NCBI RefSeq assembly: GCF_000987765.1
Contig: NZ_LAHP01000012.1
Location: 46,297 to 110,296, forward strand
DNA: 64,000 bases
From: Arsukibacterium sp. MJ3
GTDB taxonomy: Bacteria; Pseudomonadota; Gammaproteobacteria; Enterobacterales; Alteromonadaceae
Direction of reading: 5' to 3'
Shown: in pieces, positions 35,870 through 45,939 of the stretch
Layout: each line of letters opens with the position of its first letter
Position numbering within the stretch: the first letter of the stretch is position 1
Translations under genes and position numbers: made by a program
Notes under the pieces: model-generated
Database searches by the model: none
The model's input: only the letters and a program-made list of their open reading frames with translations
Told to the model about the DNA's origin: nothing

Positions 35870-37198
35870 CTAGTCTTTTTCCGTGGTGTCAGGAGCAACT
35901 GGCCAGCCAGATTTAATATGTAAATCCCGCTGCGGATAAGGAATGGTAATATTATGTTGTTTAAAGGTTCGCCAAATGGCTAAATTAATGGCAGAGCGAA
36001 TTTCGCCTGTGCCCTTTTCCATATCGGCTATCCATACCCGTAATTGCAATTCGATACCGTTGTCAGCAAAGTTCATTAAACGTACCGTAGGCAGCGGTTC
36101 AGCCAGAACCCGCGGCGACACTTTAGCGCAATCCAGCATTAATGCTAATGCGTGTTCCGGGTCATCGTCGTAACTTATTTGTACTTTGATGATCATCCGC
36201 ACATTGGTATCAGCATAACTCCAGTTAATCACTTCAGAGGTAATCAGATTTTCATTAGGGATTAAGGTATCGACCCCTTCCCGATTACGCACCACCACAT
36301 AACGGGCATTAAGTTGCTCTACCCAGCCAAATTTGTCACCGACGGTAATAATATCGCCAGGTTTAATAGAGCGGTCAAACACCAGAATAAAGCCACTGAT
36401 AAAATTAGATGCAATACGTTGCAAACCAAAACCTAAACCAACACCTAAAGCGCCGCCAAACACTGCCAGCGAACTTAAATTTATGCCGACTGCATTTAAT
36501 GCCACCAGAAAAGCGATGGTAATTAATAAAAATTTACTGAATTTAGCAAAACCAACCTGCATACTTGGGCTAATATGCGCTGAACGTTGCACGCGTTGGC
36601 TGATAAACTCTGCTAGCCAAATAGCTAGCGTAAACGCCAAAGTAATCATTAAAATCAGTTTTATAATGGCCAGCACCGAGATACGTGTTTCGCCTACTGT
36701 CATCGCTAAACTTTCCAGTACCGCTAGCACACCTGGCAGCCAGCCAGCTAAATGCAGTAGTACACCAAACCAAATAATACCGGCTAACAAGTTCTCTGAT
36801 GATTTGAGTAGCGGGCTAACACCGAATGCTTTACGCAGAATATAAACTACCAACCTGATCACGGCCAGAGCAACCAGCACCGGCAAGGCTACTACCAAAA
36901 TTTGGATGGGCAGAGCATGCATTTCAAAAATAATTTTTACTGGTAACAGAATCGCCAGAGAGGTCAGTGGCCACAGCAAGCGTTGAATACTGCGAACTGC
37001 CAGATGGCGTAAGCCCGAATCGCGGATGTTATGTGCGGCGAGCAAAAGTTGCAAACGCCGATTAGTTAAAGAGGCTAGCAGTAACGCTGTGGCTAACGCC
37101 AGCAACTGCCACCAAAAATCAAACTGTTGCACGTTCACCAGCCCCGCTGCAACGATTTGGTAAAATTGTTCCATAAGCATCCTTAACGCAATAACCAA
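35870..37198 (-). CDS. MscS-family mechanosensitive channel
   Basis: A 442-residue membrane protein. The C-terminal half holds the MscS core: a Gly/Ala-rich pore helix (SLAVFGGALGVGLGFG), then IASNFISGFILVFDRSIKPGD, TVGDKFGWVEQLNARYVVVR and LIPNENLITSEVINWSY. The N-terminal half adds about four extra helices, making it a larger MscS-like channel. It opens under membrane tension to release osmolytes. It overlaps the AEC transporter gene by 16 bases and abuts the SDR gene. Confidence 0.93.
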   Translation of the reverse strand: MVIALRMLMEQFYQIVAAGLVNVQQFDFWWQLLALATALLLASLTNRRLQLLLAAHNIRDSGLRHLAVRSIQRLLWPLTSLAILLPVKIIFEMHALPIQILVVALPVLVALAVIRLVVYILRKAFGVSPLLKSSENLLAGIIWFGVLLHLAGWLPGVLAVLESLAMTVGETRISVLAIIKLILMITLAFTLAIWLAEFISQRVQRSAHISPSMQVGFAKFSKFLLITIAFLVALNAVGINLSSLAVFGGALGVGLGFGLQRIASNFISGFILVFDRSIKPGDIITVGDKFGWVEQLNARYVVVRNREGVDTLIPNENLITSEVINWSYADTNVRMIIKVQISYDDDPEHALALMLDCAKVSPRVLAEPLPTVRLMNFADNGIELQLRVWIADMEKGTGEIRSAINLAIWRTFKQHNITIPYPQRDLHIKSGWPVAPDTTEKD

Positions 37199-38085
37199 AA
37201 AACTATAGGCAAACTCATTAGCCCGATCAAAATACCCAACCCAATAATACCGCTTACCAGTCGTGGTGCTAATCCAGCCATTATAGCAATGGCACCGGCG
37301 GAAATCATCGGCGGCATGGCAGCCTGAAATATACTGACATCGACAGCCAGGCCTGTTTGTCCAAGGCTAGTCCAAATAGCCCAGGCCAGTAGCGGCATCA
37401 TTAACAATTTGATGGTGAGTGCTGAAAGTAGCGGTGATATCTCGTTTTTACTAAACCTAAAGCTTAGTTGAAAACCAACCGCTATCATAACAACCGGCAC
37501 TAAGGTGGCGGCCAGGTTAGCAATGAGTGCATCGGCTAGCGGTGGCATACTAGCGTTTCGCAGCAGCAAACCCACCGCCAGGGCAATAAAAGACGGAAAG
37601 CTGATGATCTTAACAATAATACCTTTTACCGTGGGCTGACTAACCTGCGGGCTATAAATAGCGGCGACTATCGTGACATAGGTTGCCAAGGCGATAAAAG
37701 AGCCAACTTGATCGTACACTACCGCATAAGGCATGGCGCTGCTGCCAAACAGGGCTTGGGTCATCGGAAAGCCTAAAAACGAAGTATTACCCAACGGCAA
37801 CACAATCAGCAGGGCGCCGGTTACCTCCCTCGACCAGCCAAATAGCTTGCTTAATAGCATAACCATCGCCACTACTGCCACAAGCAGCAGCCAGGGCGTT
37901 AGCGCCGGAATTAATAATGCACTGGAAAACTGCAGCAGAGGCACGTTTTTTAAGATAAGAGCAGGCAGTGCCACATACAATACGTAAATATTCAGCACAA
38001 TACCGCTATTTTCTGGCATAGCTGGCAAGCGGCGTAATAAATAACCTATCACCAGATAAGCCAGCACCAGGTAAAAATTATCCAT
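37183..38085 (-). CDS. AEC-family transporter
   Basis: A 300-residue membrane protein with about ten helices in two inverted halves, as in the auxin-efflux-carrier (AEC) family: YLVLAYLVIGYLLRRLP-type start, GNTSFLGFPMTQALFG in the first half and the AAMPPMISAGAIAIMAG crossing motif in the second. Such proteins move organic acids, amino acids or malate; the substrate is not known. Its start overlaps the GIY-YIG stop (TAATG) and its end overlaps the MscS gene. Confidence 0.9.
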   Translation of the reverse strand: MDNFYLVLAYLVIGYLLRRLPAMPENSGIVLNIYVLYVALPALILKNVPLLQFSSALLIPALTPWLLLVAVVAMVMLLSKLFGWSREVTGALLIVLPLGNTSFLGFPMTQALFGSSAMPYAVVYDQVGSFIALATYVTIVAAIYSPQVSQPTVKGIIVKIISFPSFIALAVGLLLRNASMPPLADALIANLAATLVPVVMIAVGFQLSFRFSKNEISPLLSALTIKLLMMPLLAWAIWTSLGQTGLAVDVSIFQAAMPPMISAGAIAIMAGLAPRLVSGIIGLGILIGLMSLPIVFWLLR

Positions 38086-38345
38086 TACTGCTCACTTATA
38101 CGCTGCTCTTTTGCAGCTTTTGAAAGTTGTTTTAATTGATATTCAGCTTTACTGGCGTCCACCCGGTTGACCATTATTTGCTGGTATACCAGCCTGAGGG
38201 GGCCTTTACCACGCAACGCTTTGGCGCCACCAGAAAGTTCACCCTGGTGCTGGCGCAACCGGCGCGCCGGATCGGTACTGATACCAGTATACAACTGGCC
38301 AGTGGCGGTGCGAACCATATAAAGAAACCAAGGTGTTGCTGTCAT
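38085..38345 (-). CDS. GIY-YIG domain protein, YhbQ-like
   Basis: An 86-residue single-domain GIY-YIG protein: WFLYMVRTATGQLYTGIST carries the two motif halves, followed by RRLRQHQGELSGGAKAL with the conserved Arg and His and the ALRGKGPLRLVY strand. Small stand-alone proteins of this kind (YhbQ, YazA type) are putative endonucleases with unclear role. First gene of the minus-strand cluster; divergent from the helicase gene. Confidence 0.92.
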   Translation of the reverse strand: MTATPWFLYMVRTATGQLYTGISTDPARRLRQHQGELSGGAKALRGKGPLRLVYQQIMVNRVDASKAEYQLKQLSKAAKEQRISEQ

Positions 38346-38435
38346 GCTGCTGAATATCTTGTTCTGGGCGCATCTGCTATAATCACGCCTTAATTAGCCT
38401 TTGCCGTCCTGGCACAGGCGCAGTCAGGATAACCC

Positions 38436-39707
38436 ATGTCGTTTCAATCTTTAGGGCTGGCAGAGCCTATCTTACGGGTATTAGCCGAACAGGGCTATAC
38501 CGAGGCAACGCCAGTGCAACAACGCAGTATTCCGCTTATTCGCGCAGGTAAAGATGTGTTAGCCGGGGCACAAACCGGTACCGGCAAAACCGCAGCCTTT
38601 ACTTTACCACTGCTGCAACACTTGCTCAATGCACCTAAGGTGTTAACTGCCGGACAGGTAAGGATTTTAGTGCTTACACCAACCCGGGAACTGGCGCAGC
38701 AGGTACACGATAGCGTATTGACTTACAGCCGGCATGTCAGTTGTCACAGTGCGGTATTTTACGGCGGGGTGTCTATCCGGCCGCAATATGATGCTGCTGA
38801 GCAAGGCCTGGATATTTTAGTTGCCACCCCGGGTCGCTTAATCGATCATTTGCACCAACAAACGATTGACCTTAGCCAGCTCGAAGTATTGGTGCTGGAC
38901 GAAGCTGATCGTATCCTCGACATGGGCTTTATTGTTGATATTAAACGTATTATGGCAAAATTGCCGCCTAAACGACAAACCTTGTTTTTTTCAGCAACCT
39001 ATTCCAGTGATATTAAAAAGCTGGCAGACGAGCTGTTGCACAAGCCGGAAATGGTTGAAGTTGCTGCTGCGAATGCCACGGCTGACAGAGTAAGCCAGCA
39101 GGTTTATCTGGTGGATAAACACCGTAAGCGGGAGATGCTGTCGCATTTAATCGGCGCGCGCAACTGGCCACAGGTGTTGGTGTTTGTGCGCACCAAACAC
39201 GGTGCTGACCGTTTAGCCAAGCAATTGCAAAAAGACGGTTTGAAAACTGCGGCCATACATGGTGATAAAAGCCAGGGGGCCCGCACTAAAGCACTGGCCG
39301 ATTTTAAAGCTGGTTCGGTTCGGGTATTAGTGGCAACTGATATTGCCGCCCGTGGCCTGGATATTACCGAGTTACCCTTTGTGGTTAATTATGATTTACC
39401 GCAAATCGCCGAAGATTACGTGCACCGGATTGGCCGTACCGGCCGCGCCGGGTTGAGTGGCATAGCGGTAACCTTGGTGTCGCCGGAAGATTTGGGGGCA
39501 TTGCAGGATATTGAAAAGCTCACCCAGCAGGTATTAAGCACCGAAGTGGTGCCAGGCTATGAGCACGACCCAAACTATAAAGCCCCGAATGAGCCAGCAG
39601 ACAGTGCGCCTAGTCAGCGGCCCGGTCGGGGTGGTCACCCGGCTAAACGGCCGGCGCAGGGCAAAGTGAAAGCCAAGTTACGATCCAAGGCGCTGGGGAA
39701 AGGCTAA
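38436..39707 (+). CDS. DEAD-box RNA helicase, RhlE-like
   Basis: A 423-residue helicase with the full set of DEAD motifs: Q motif ([14 protein letters not shown]), [11 protein letters not shown] (I), PTRELAQQ (Ia), VLDEADRIL (II), FSATYSSD (III), and the second RecA lobe ending in [10 protein letters not shown] (VI). The C-terminal tail is basic and low in complexity ([19 protein letters not shown]), as in RhlE. It unwinds RNA in ribosome assembly or mRNA turnover. It converges with the parvulin gene with a four-base overlap of stops. Confidence 0.93.
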   Translation: MSFQSLGLAEPILRVLAEQGYTEATPVQQRSIPLIRAGKDVLAGAQTGTGKTAAFTLPLLQHLLNAPKVLTAGQVRILVLTPTRELAQQVHDSVLTYSRHVSCHSAVFYGGVSIRPQYDAAEQGLDILVATPGRLIDHLHQQTIDLSQLEVLVLDEADRILDMGFIVDIKRIMAKLPPKRQTLFFSATYSSDIKKLADELLHKPEMVEVAAANATADRVSQQVYLVDKHRKREMLSHLIGARNWPQVLVFVRTKHGADRLAKQLQKDGLKTAAIHGDKSQGARTKALADFKAGSVRVLVATDIAARGLDITELPFVVNYDLPQIAEDYVHRIGRTGRAGLSGIAVTLVSPEDLGALQDIEKLTQQVLSTEVVPGYEHDPNYKAPNEPADSAPSQRPGRGGHPAKRPAQGKVKAKLRSKALGKG

Positions 39708-39982
39708 CTGCGATACAGGGTTTTAATTAGGTGAAAACCAAACTGAGTTTTCACCGGGCCCTGAACAGCTAATAACGGGCCTTTAAACACCACATCGTCA
39801 AAGGCTTTAACCATCTGGCCCTTTTTAAACTCACCTAAGTCGCCGCCTTTTTTGCCTGACGGGCACTGTGAGTGCTGTTTAGCCAGTTTGCCAAAATCGG
39901 CGCCTTTAGCTAATTGCTGTTTAATTTTTTCCGCTTCTTCGCGGGTTTTTAACAATATATGTAGGGCGCAGGCTTTGGACAT
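39704..39982 (-). CDS. ppiC: parvulin-type peptidyl-prolyl isomerase
   Basis: A 92-residue single-domain parvulin close to E. coli PpiC in length: [56 protein letters not shown] and the terminal [10 protein letters not shown]. It isomerises Xaa-Pro bonds in the cytoplasm. Its end overlaps the helicase gene by four bases in convergent orientation. Confidence 0.94.
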   Translation of the reverse strand: MSKACALHILLKTREEAEKIKQQLAKGADFGKLAKQHSQCPSGKKGGDLGEFKKGQMVKAFDDVVFKGPLLAVQGPVKTQFGFHLIKTLYRS

Positions 39983-40022
39983 AATGATTTCCTCAGTGTT
40001 ACCTTATGGCACTATACAGCCA

Positions 40023-41141
40023 TTAAAGTGCACCCTCTGGCTGCTGCTGGGTAATACAATGAATATTACCTCCCCCTAACAGAATTTCCCGGCCGGGTAC
40101 TTTTACTACCTGATGATCAGGATACAGTTGTTGCAACATCTTGGCGGCAACATCATCGTTGACATCATCAAAAGTTGGCATAATCAAGCCGCCATTACAT
40201 AAATAGAAGTTAATGTAAGAGCCAGCCAGCCTTGCATTAGCGTCGCGTGGTGTGGCGCTTAGCGTGGCATCTACGGTTGCGTACTCTTCTTCATTAGCCA
40301 TAATAGGCTTAGGCAGCGGTAGTTTATGCACTTTAATGCTGCGGCCTTTGGCATCGGTACTGGCTTCTAAATAATCCAGTGCCGCTTTGCTGCGGGCATA
40401 CTGCGGGTCGTTTTTATCGTCAGTCCAGGCCAGTACTATCTCGCCTGGTTTAACAAAGCAGGCCATATTATCAACGTGACCATCGGTCTCGTCGTTAAAA
40501 ATACCGTCTTTTAACCACAGTATTTTTGTTATGCCTAAATATTCTGCCAGCACGGCTTCAATGTCTTCGCGGCTTAAATGGGGGTTGCGGTTGGCATTAA
40601 GCAAGCACTCTTCCGTGGTGAGCAAGGTACCCTCGCCATCGACATGGATGGCACCGCCTTCCAGAATAAAATCTGCGGTACGATATCTTGGCATTTCTTC
40701 AATACCGAGAATTTTGCTCGCTACCTGATCATCTAAATGCCAGGGGAAATACAACCCGCCATTTAGGCCGCCCCAGGCGTTAAAGGTCCAGTCTATGCCG
40801 CGAACTTCACCTTGGCTATTGCTGACAAACGTAGGGCCAGTATCCCGGCACCAAGCGTCATTATTGGATATTTCCACTACCCGAACCGGGTAAAGCGCGC
40901 CGGCTTTACTAAGCTGTGCTTCGGCGTTGGCATATTGCGCTGCCGATACCGCCACGGTTACCGGTTCAAAGCGGGCAATGGCGGTAATCACTGCACAAAA
41001 TGCTTGCTGTGCTGGCTTAGCACCCAACCGCCAGTTGTCGGTACGTTCTGGCCATATCATCCAAGTTTGTTTGTGCCGTGCCCATTCGGCTGGCATAAAA
41101 AAACCATCTTGCTGTGGGGTGGTGGGTAATAAGCGGCTCAC
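40023..41141 (-). CDS. aguA: agmatine deiminase
   Basis: A 372-residue agmatine deiminase (Porph_ppiC-type guanidine-modifying fold, agmatine iminohydrolase family). Visible are the N-terminal [31 protein letters not shown], the [20 protein letters not shown] block, [10 protein letters not shown], and the catalytic Cys region [16 protein letters not shown] at the C-terminus. It converts agmatine to N-carbamoylputrescine. It overlaps aguB by four bases; the aguB product acts next. Confidence 0.95.
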   Translation of the reverse strand: MSRLLPTTPQQDGFFMPAEWARHKQTWMIWPERTDNWRLGAKPAQQAFCAVITAIARFEPVTVAVSAAQYANAEAQLSKAGALYPVRVVEISNNDAWCRDTGPTFVSNSQGEVRGIDWTFNAWGGLNGGLYFPWHLDDQVASKILGIEEMPRYRTADFILEGGAIHVDGEGTLLTTEECLLNANRNPHLSREDIEAVLAEYLGITKILWLKDGIFNDETDGHVDNMACFVKPGEIVLAWTDDKNDPQYARSKAALDYLEASTDAKGRSIKVHKLPLPKPIMANEEEYATVDATLSATPRDANARLAGSYINFYLCNGGLIMPTFDDVNDDVAAKMLQQLYPDHQVVKVPGREILLGGGNIHCITQQQPEGAL

Positions 41142-42025
41142 TTGCTGTTCTCCGGAGTCACTTTACCGTCTTTAGTGAGTACCGTGTCGTAAATATCAAT
41201 ACGCCTGTCACGGAATAAGCCCCAAGCCCGGCGGTTAGCGGCTATGGCATCTAAATCAAACGTGTGTAGTAACACCGTTTCGTCTGTCTCGTTCGCTTGC
41301 TGTACTTTAGCGCCGGTGGCATCGGCAATAAAAGAGCTGCCATAAAAAGTAATGTGGAAGTCATCTTCAGTTTCAGTGCCAATGCGGTTTGAGGCAATAA
41401 GTGGCATTAAATTGGCAGCAGCATGGCCCTGCTGAGTGCGTTGCCAGTGATCGCGTGAATTAATAGACGCATCATGCGGCTCACTGCCAATAGCCGTAGG
41501 GTAAAATAATAATTCGGCGCCCATTAATGCCATGCTACGGGCACATTCTGGAAACCATTGGTCCCAGCAAATACCAACCCCAATTTTAGCAAAGCGGGTT
41601 TGCCATACTTTAAAACCGGTATCGCCGGGTGTGAAATAATACTTCTCGCTGTAGCCCGGGCCATCCGGGATATGGCTTTTGCGGTAAGTGCCGAGGTTTT
41701 CACCATCGGCATCGATAATCACCACACTGTTATACAAGCAGTTACCGGACCGCTCGTAAATGCTGATCGGCAACACCACGTTTAATTCTTTGGCTATTTT
41801 AGTAAAATGCTGCACTGCTGGGTTTTCTTCAACGGAGGTGGCAAATTCCAGATAAGCGGGTTTTTGTTTCTGACAAAAATAATTTCGTTCAAACAGCTCC
41901 TGCAGCAGAATAATCTGTGCGCCTTTGGCGGCCGCATCACGCACCAGCTTTTCGCCCCGGGCGATGTTTTCTTCAACATTCCAGCCGCCTACCATTTGAG
42001 TAGCAGCAACGGTTACATTACGCAT
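41138..42025 (-). CDS. aguB: N-carbamoylputrescine amidase
   Basis: A 295-residue nitrilase-superfamily enzyme with the catalytic Glu ([12 protein letters not shown]), Lys ([18 protein letters not shown]) and Cys ([12 protein letters not shown]). It hydrolyses N-carbamoylputrescine to putrescine, finishing the arginine-decarboxylase route to polyamines. It is the upstream gene of a two-gene unit with aguA; the stop and the next start overlap by four bases. Confidence 0.95.
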   Translation of the reverse strand: MRNVTVAATQMVGGWNVEENIARGEKLVRDAAAKGAQIILLQELFERNYFCQKQKPAYLEFATSVEENPAVQHFTKIAKELNVVLPISIYERSGNCLYNSVVIIDADGENLGTYRKSHIPDGPGYSEKYYFTPGDTGFKVWQTRFAKIGVGICWDQWFPECARSMALMGAELLFYPTAIGSEPHDASINSRDHWQRTQQGHAAANLMPLIASNRIGTETEDDFHITFYGSSFIADATGAKVQQANETDETVLLHTFDLDAIAANRRAWGLFRDRRIDIYDTVLTKDGKVTPENSK

Positions 42026-42222
42026 CAGTTATCTCCAGCAGAGGATTAAAACCAACAGGCTAGCATCACTCTGGATACTTGCCAAACAGGGCGCGCAAAA
42101 TGCCGGATTTTTGTGCTGTCGTCAACGCTTTTCGATTTTTTTCCGGTTGAGCGAACAATACGTCAATGGCTGGCGTAGAATAGCAATGAGTATAAAGTAA
42201 AACAGAAAAAAGGTTGCAACTG

Positions 42223-43407
42223 ATGACCAAGAACACCTTAATACAGCCATTTGATGTCAGTATAGTAGGCGGTGGCATGGTGGGTGCGGCTATTGCGCTG
42301 TCATTAAGCCAGGCCGGCTTAACTGTGGCGTTAATTGAGCAGCGCGCGCCGCAACGTTTTGAACCAGACAGCGCGCCCGATTTACGTGTCTCGTCTATTA
42401 ATTTGGCCAGTGAAGCATGGTTAACCCGTCTTGGCGCTTGGTCAGCACTGGCGGAAATGCGGCTTTGCCCCTATCAGCGCTTGCAGGCCTTTGAACACCC
42501 CACCAGTATGGTTAGTTTTGATGCTCTGGACATTAAGCGTAGTCATTTAGGCCATATTGTTGAAAATAACCTACTACAATTGGCATTGTGGCAACAGTTT
42601 ACCCGTAATGTCAGCGTGTTTTGTCCCGCATCGGTTACCGCACTCAGTCAGCATTCAGACTGTGCTGTGCTTAGCTTGGACAGTGGTGAGCAGCTTCGTA
42701 GTACATTAGTTATTGCTGCCGATGGTGCTAACTCGCATCTGCGTAGGCTGGCCGGTATTGGTAGCAACGGCTGGCAGTATCAGCAGGCGTGTCTGGTGGC
42801 GTTGGTAAACACCCCATACCCACAACAAGATGTTACCTGGCAGCAATTTACATCCAGTGGTCCGAAAGCCTTCCTGCCCCTATCAGGCCAGCAAGGTTCG
42901 GTGGTGTGGTATGACGATGCCGCCAAAATAAAACAGTTAGCCGCACTAAGTGCTAAAGAGTTAACCGAGCAGATGCTAACAGCTTTTCCGCCCAAGCTCG
43001 GTGCAGTAGAGGTGGTGAGCAGCAGTTGGTTCCCGTTAGCCCGAATGGATGCTAATTATTATTACGCCGGGCGGGTGGTGTTGGCAGGCGATGCGGCTCA
43101 TGCTATTAACCCGTTGGCCGGGCAGGGCGTTAACTTAGGTTTTGCCGACGCAAAACTGTTGTCTGAGCTTGTTATCAGCGCTTACAAGCAGCAAAGTGAT
43201 ATTGGCAGTGCAGCGTTGCTTCGCACTTATCAGCGTAAACGCAAGCCCGCAAATTTACTGATGATGACCACCATGGATGGCTTTTACCATCTATTTGGTA
43301 GCGATATTGGGCCAATACGAAAATTACGCCAATTAGCGCTCACCATGGCCTCGCGCAGTTCGCTATTAAAAACGCTGGTTGCTCGTTACGCTGTTGGTTA
43401 TGAGTAA
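42223..43407 (+). CDS. UbiF/UbiH-family FAD-dependent hydroxylase
   Basis: A 394-residue flavoprotein monooxygenase from the ATG at 42223 (AAAAAGG upstream). It has the FAD-binding DVSIVGGGMVGAAIALSLS, the VIAADGANSHLRR segment, and the second flavin motif AGDAAHAINPLAGQGVNLGF. This is the ubiquinone-synthesis hydroxylase family (UbiF, UbiH, VisC/UbiI); overall it looks closest to UbiF, which hydroxylates C6 of the demethoxyubiquinol ring, but I cannot separate the paralogues safely. It stands alone, divergent from aguB. Confidence 0.88.
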   Translation: MTKNTLIQPFDVSIVGGGMVGAAIALSLSQAGLTVALIEQRAPQRFEPDSAPDLRVSSINLASEAWLTRLGAWSALAEMRLCPYQRLQAFEHPTSMVSFDALDIKRSHLGHIVENNLLQLALWQQFTRNVSVFCPASVTALSQHSDCAVLSLDSGEQLRSTLVIAADGANSHLRRLAGIGSNGWQYQQACLVALVNTPYPQQDVTWQQFTSSGPKAFLPLSGQQGSVVWYDDAAKIKQLAALSAKELTEQMLTAFPPKLGAVEVVSSSWFPLARMDANYYYAGRVVLAGDAAHAINPLAGQGVNLGFADAKLLSELVISAYKQQSDIGSAALLRTYQRKRKPANLLMMTTMDGFYHLFGSDIGPIRKLRQLALTMASRSSLLKTLVARYAVGYE

Positions 43408-43428
43408 CACCCCAAATAGGTTAGAACT

Positions 43429-43500
43429 GTTTTTGCGCAGCCACAGAGTGCCTGAGCGAATGCGGCAGCATGAGTGAGTTGCTGTGGCGAGCACAAAAGA
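43429..43500. repeat. imperfect long inverted repeat downstream of the ubiF-like gene
   Basis: The segment 43429-43446 (ending GCGCAGCCACAG) is nearly complementary to 43482-43500 (starting CTGTGGCGAGCAC), with about 35 bases between. It is intergenic. It may be a REP or MITE-like sequence, or simply a structured 3' end of the transcript. Confidence 0.4.
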
Positions 43501-43538
43501 TGTTGTAACCGGCAGGGGTATCGCATGGTTCAAATAGC

Positions 43539-43565
43539 AAAAACCCAGCCTTAGCTGGGTTTTTT
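43539..43565 (-). terminator. terminator of the Met-Leu-Gln-Gln tRNA operon
   Basis: AAAACCCAGC pairs with GCTGGGTTTT around a CTTA loop, with A and T runs on both sides. It follows the last tRNA-Gln on the minus strand and can also stop transcription coming from the ubiF-like gene. Confidence 0.85.
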
Positions 43566-43570
43566 AAAGA

Positions 43571-43645
43571 TGGCAGGGGCGCCAGGATTCGAACCTGGGC
43601 ATGGCGGGATCAAAACCCACTGCCTTACCGCTTGGCTACGCCCCT
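43571..43645 (-). tRNA. tRNA-Gln (UUG), distal copy
   Basis: A 75-base tRNA on the minus strand: AGGGGCG pairs with CGCCCCT, CCA is encoded, and the anticodon loop in GGGTTTTGATCCC gives TTG, reading CAA and CAG. Identical to the copy at 43701. Confidence 0.97.
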
Positions 43646-43700
43646 AAAATAACAGGAAATTGCATAAAAAATTAGAAACCCAATTAACAACTTGAGTTAA

Positions 43701-43775
43701 TGGCAGGGGCGCCAGGATTCGAACCTGGGCATGGCGGGATCAAAACCCACTGCCTTACCGCTTGGCTACGCCCCT
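43701..43775 (-). tRNA. tRNA-Gln (UUG), proximal copy
   Basis: Identical to the distal tRNA-Gln, separated from it by 55 bases. Part of the operon Met-Leu-Gln-Gln, the same order as the start of the E. coli metT-leuW-glnU cluster. Confidence 0.97.
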
Positions 43776-43800
43776 GCAGAAACTACTCACTTGCTAAGTA

Positions 43801-43885
43801 TGGTGCGGAAAGAGAGACTCGAACTCTCACGCCTCGCGGCGCTGGAACCTAAATCCAGTGCGTCTACCAATTCCGCCATTCCCGC
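43801..43885 (-). tRNA. tRNA-Leu (UAG)
   Basis: An 85-base class II tRNA with a long variable arm. GCGGGAA pairs with TTTCCGC (one G-T), CCA is encoded, and the anticodon loop in CTGGATTTAGGTTCCAG gives TAG, reading CUN codons. Confidence 0.97.
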
Positions 43886-43903
43886 ATACATAGGAAAATT
43901 AAG

Positions 43904-43980
43904 TGGTGGCTACAGCGGGAATCGAACCTGCGACCCCAGCATTATGAGTGCTGTGCTCTAACCAGCTGAGCTATGTAGCC
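43904..43980 (-). tRNA. tRNA-Met (CAU), elongator
   Basis: A 77-base tRNA, first of the operon. GGCTACA pairs with TGTAGCC; the anticodon loop in CACTCATAATG gives CAT. It closely resembles E. coli elongator tRNA-Met (metT), including the GGCTAC start, rather than the initiator. Confidence 0.96.
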
Positions 43981-44010
43981 ACGCTAACTTGTCCTAAGCA
44001 AGTGGCGCGT

Positions 44011-44039
44011 ATTATGCTGATCTGACATATTAGCGTCAA
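44011..44039 (-). promoter_or_regulatory. strong sigma-70 promoter of the tRNA-Met operon
   Basis: Read on the minus strand: TTGACG (44039-44034), 17 bases, CATAAT (44016-44011), then a GC-rich discriminator (ACGCGCC) typical of stringently controlled stable-RNA promoters. It lies 30 bases before tRNA-Met. Confidence 0.8.
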
Positions 44040-44163
44040 CCGTTTTTTTGCGTTAAGTGCGTTGTATGGGCGTGTTTGCTGGTTTTATATGCAAAAGCAA
44101 CCAGAATGTCTTTTTGTAACTTGCTGTAATGGTGTAATGTTGCGATATGGCAGCCTTAAAATA

Positions 44164-44191
44164 AAAAGCCGCTGCAACAGCAGCGGCTTTT
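44164..44191 (-). terminator. terminator after ychF
   Basis: AAAAGCCGCTG pairs with CAGCGGCTTTT around a short loop (44164-44191). On the minus strand it is followed by TTTTTAT and ends the rplY-pth-ychF transcript. Confidence 0.85.
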
Positions 44192-44208
44192 CTATGCTAT
44201 AAAAAGTA

Positions 44209-45300
44209 TTAAACGTTAAAGCGAAAATGCATTACATCGCCATCTTTAACAATATAGTCTTTGCCTTCCAGGCGCCATTTACCGGCTTCTTTGGCACCGG
44301 CTTCGCCCTTAAAACTGACGAAATCAGCATAACCCACTACTTCAGCCCGAATAAAACCTTTTTCAAAATCGGTATGAATAACGCCTGCCGCTTGCGGAGC
44401 AGTGGCACCAATTGCTACGGTCCAGGCGCGCACTTCTTTTACGCCGGCAGTAAAGTAAGTATGCAAGCTAAGTAGTGAGTAACCACCACGAATGACCCGG
44501 TTTAAACCGGGTTCTGCCAAGCCCATATCTGCCATGAATTCTGCTTTTTCGTCATCTTCCAGTTCGGCAATTTCAGACTCTATCGCGGCGCAAACCGGCA
44601 CTACTATCGCGCCTTCTTTGTCGGCAATAGCCTGAACGATATCTAAGTAGGGGTTGTTTTCAAAGCCATCGTCAGTAACGTTTGCAATATACATAGTGGG
44701 TTTGATAGTAAGGAAGTTCATATAAGCAATCAGTGCTTTTTCGTCCTTGTCCAACTCCAGTTGGCGTAGCGTATTACCTTGCTCTAAATGCGCTTTGGCT
44801 TTTTCCAGTACCAGCATTTCTGCTTTAGCGTCTTTGTCACCGCCTTTGGCTTTTTTACTTACCCGGAAAATAGCACGCTCCGCACTGTCCATATCGGACA
44901 ACACCAGTTCCATATTTATGGTTTCTATATCATCGGCCGGATCTATTTTGCCGGCAACATGAATAATATTATCATCATCAAAACAGCGAACCACGTGGCC
45001 TATAGCATCAGTTTCGCGGATATTTGCCAGGAATTTATTTCCTAAACCCTCACCTCTTGAGGCGCCTTTTACTAGGCCGGCGATATCTACAAATTCCATG
45101 GTGGTAGGCAGTACCCGTTGTGGCTTTACCAGCTCAGCCAGTTTATCCAGCCGTAAATCAGGTACAGGTACCACGCCAGTATTAGGCTCTATGGTACAAA
45201 ACGGGAAGTTGGCCGCTTCAATGCCGGCCTTGGTTAAGGCATTAAACAAGGTAGATTTACCTACGTTTGGCAGGCCGACAATACCACATTTGAAACCCAT
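44209..45300 (-). CDS. ychF: redox-regulated ATPase YchF (OLA1-like)
   Basis: A 363-residue Obg-related ATPase: [20 protein letters not shown] (P loop), the [15 protein letters not shown] switch, [20 protein letters not shown], a coiled-coil insertion (about 130-200) and a C-terminal TGS domain ([12 protein letters not shown]). It binds ribosomes and influences stress responses. It is 36 bases downstream of pth, the standard pth-ychF pair. Confidence 0.97.
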   Translation of the reverse strand: MGFKCGIVGLPNVGKSTLFNALTKAGIEAANFPFCTIEPNTGVVPVPDLRLDKLAELVKPQRVLPTTMEFVDIAGLVKGASRGEGLGNKFLANIRETDAIGHVVRCFDDDNIIHVAGKIDPADDIETINMELVLSDMDSAERAIFRVSKKAKGGDKDAKAEMLVLEKAKAHLEQGNTLRQLELDKDEKALIAYMNFLTIKPTMYIANVTDDGFENNPYLDIVQAIADKEGAIVVPVCAAIESEIAELEDDEKAEFMADMGLAEPGLNRVIRGGYSLLSLHTYFTAGVKEVRAWTVAIGATAPQAAGVIHTDFEKGFIRAEVVGYADFVSFKGEAGAKEAGKWRLEGKDYIVKDGDVMHFRFNV

Positions 45301-45336
45301 AATATTTTCCTTTACGGTGTGAAGCTGGCCGCAAGG

Positions 45337-45939
45337 CTAGCTAGCTTTGAAACTGTGCAAGCGGTGTTGAGCTTTTATTAAGCCATCGCGGGCCAGAATG
45401 TTAAAACAGCTGACGGCTTCATCAATACTGTCATCTATTAATTGTTGTTCACTGGCTGGGGCTTTACCCAGCACGAACCCGGTAACCTGATCTTTATGGC
45501 CAGGATGGCCAATGCCCAGGCGTAACCGATAAAAATTGGGGTTGTTACTTAACCGCGCCATAATATCCCGCAAGCCGTTATGACCAGCATGACCGCCGCC
45601 AAGTTTAAACTTAGCAATGCCAGGTTCTAGCGCCAGTTCGTCGTGAGCGACCAGAATATTTTCCGGGAGCAGTTTATAAAACTGTGCCATCGCCAGCACG
45701 GCTTTGCCGCTGAGATTCATATAAGTAGAAGGGATAAGCAGCTTAAATTCCTGGTCGGCACAGATAAAATTACCGGTAAAACCAAAAAATTTACTGTCAT
45801 TTTTTAAGCTGACGTTATAGGTAGCAGCGAGCTTTGAGATAAACCAAGCCCCGGCATTATGCCGGGTATGCTGGTATTCTGGGCCTGGATTTCCCAGGCC
45901 CACAACTAACTTAACATTGTTAGGTAATGTGTCAGACAT
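45337..45939 (-). CDS. pth: peptidyl-tRNA hydrolase
   Basis: A 200-residue Pth1: [20 protein letters not shown] with the catalytic His, [18 protein letters not shown], the HDELALEPG catalytic Asp block and [12 protein letters not shown]. It frees tRNA from peptidyl-tRNA that has dropped off the ribosome. Its ATG overlaps the rplY stop by one base (TAATG), coupling translation. Confidence 0.97.
   Translation of the reverse strand: MSDTLPNNVKLVVGLGNPGPEYQHTRHNAGAWFISKLAATYNVSLKNDSKFFGFTGNFICADQEFKLLIPSTYMNLSGKAVLAMAQFYKLLPENILVAHDELALEPGIAKFKLGGGHAGHNGLRDIMARLSNNPNFYRLRLGIGHPGHKDQVTGFVLGKAPASEQQLIDDSIDEAVSCFNILARDGLIKAQHRLHSFKAS

Noticed and set aside
36333..36845. A 170-codon open frame antisense to the MscS-type channel gene
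   Set aside because: Low-complexity composition and complete overlap with a well-supported gene.
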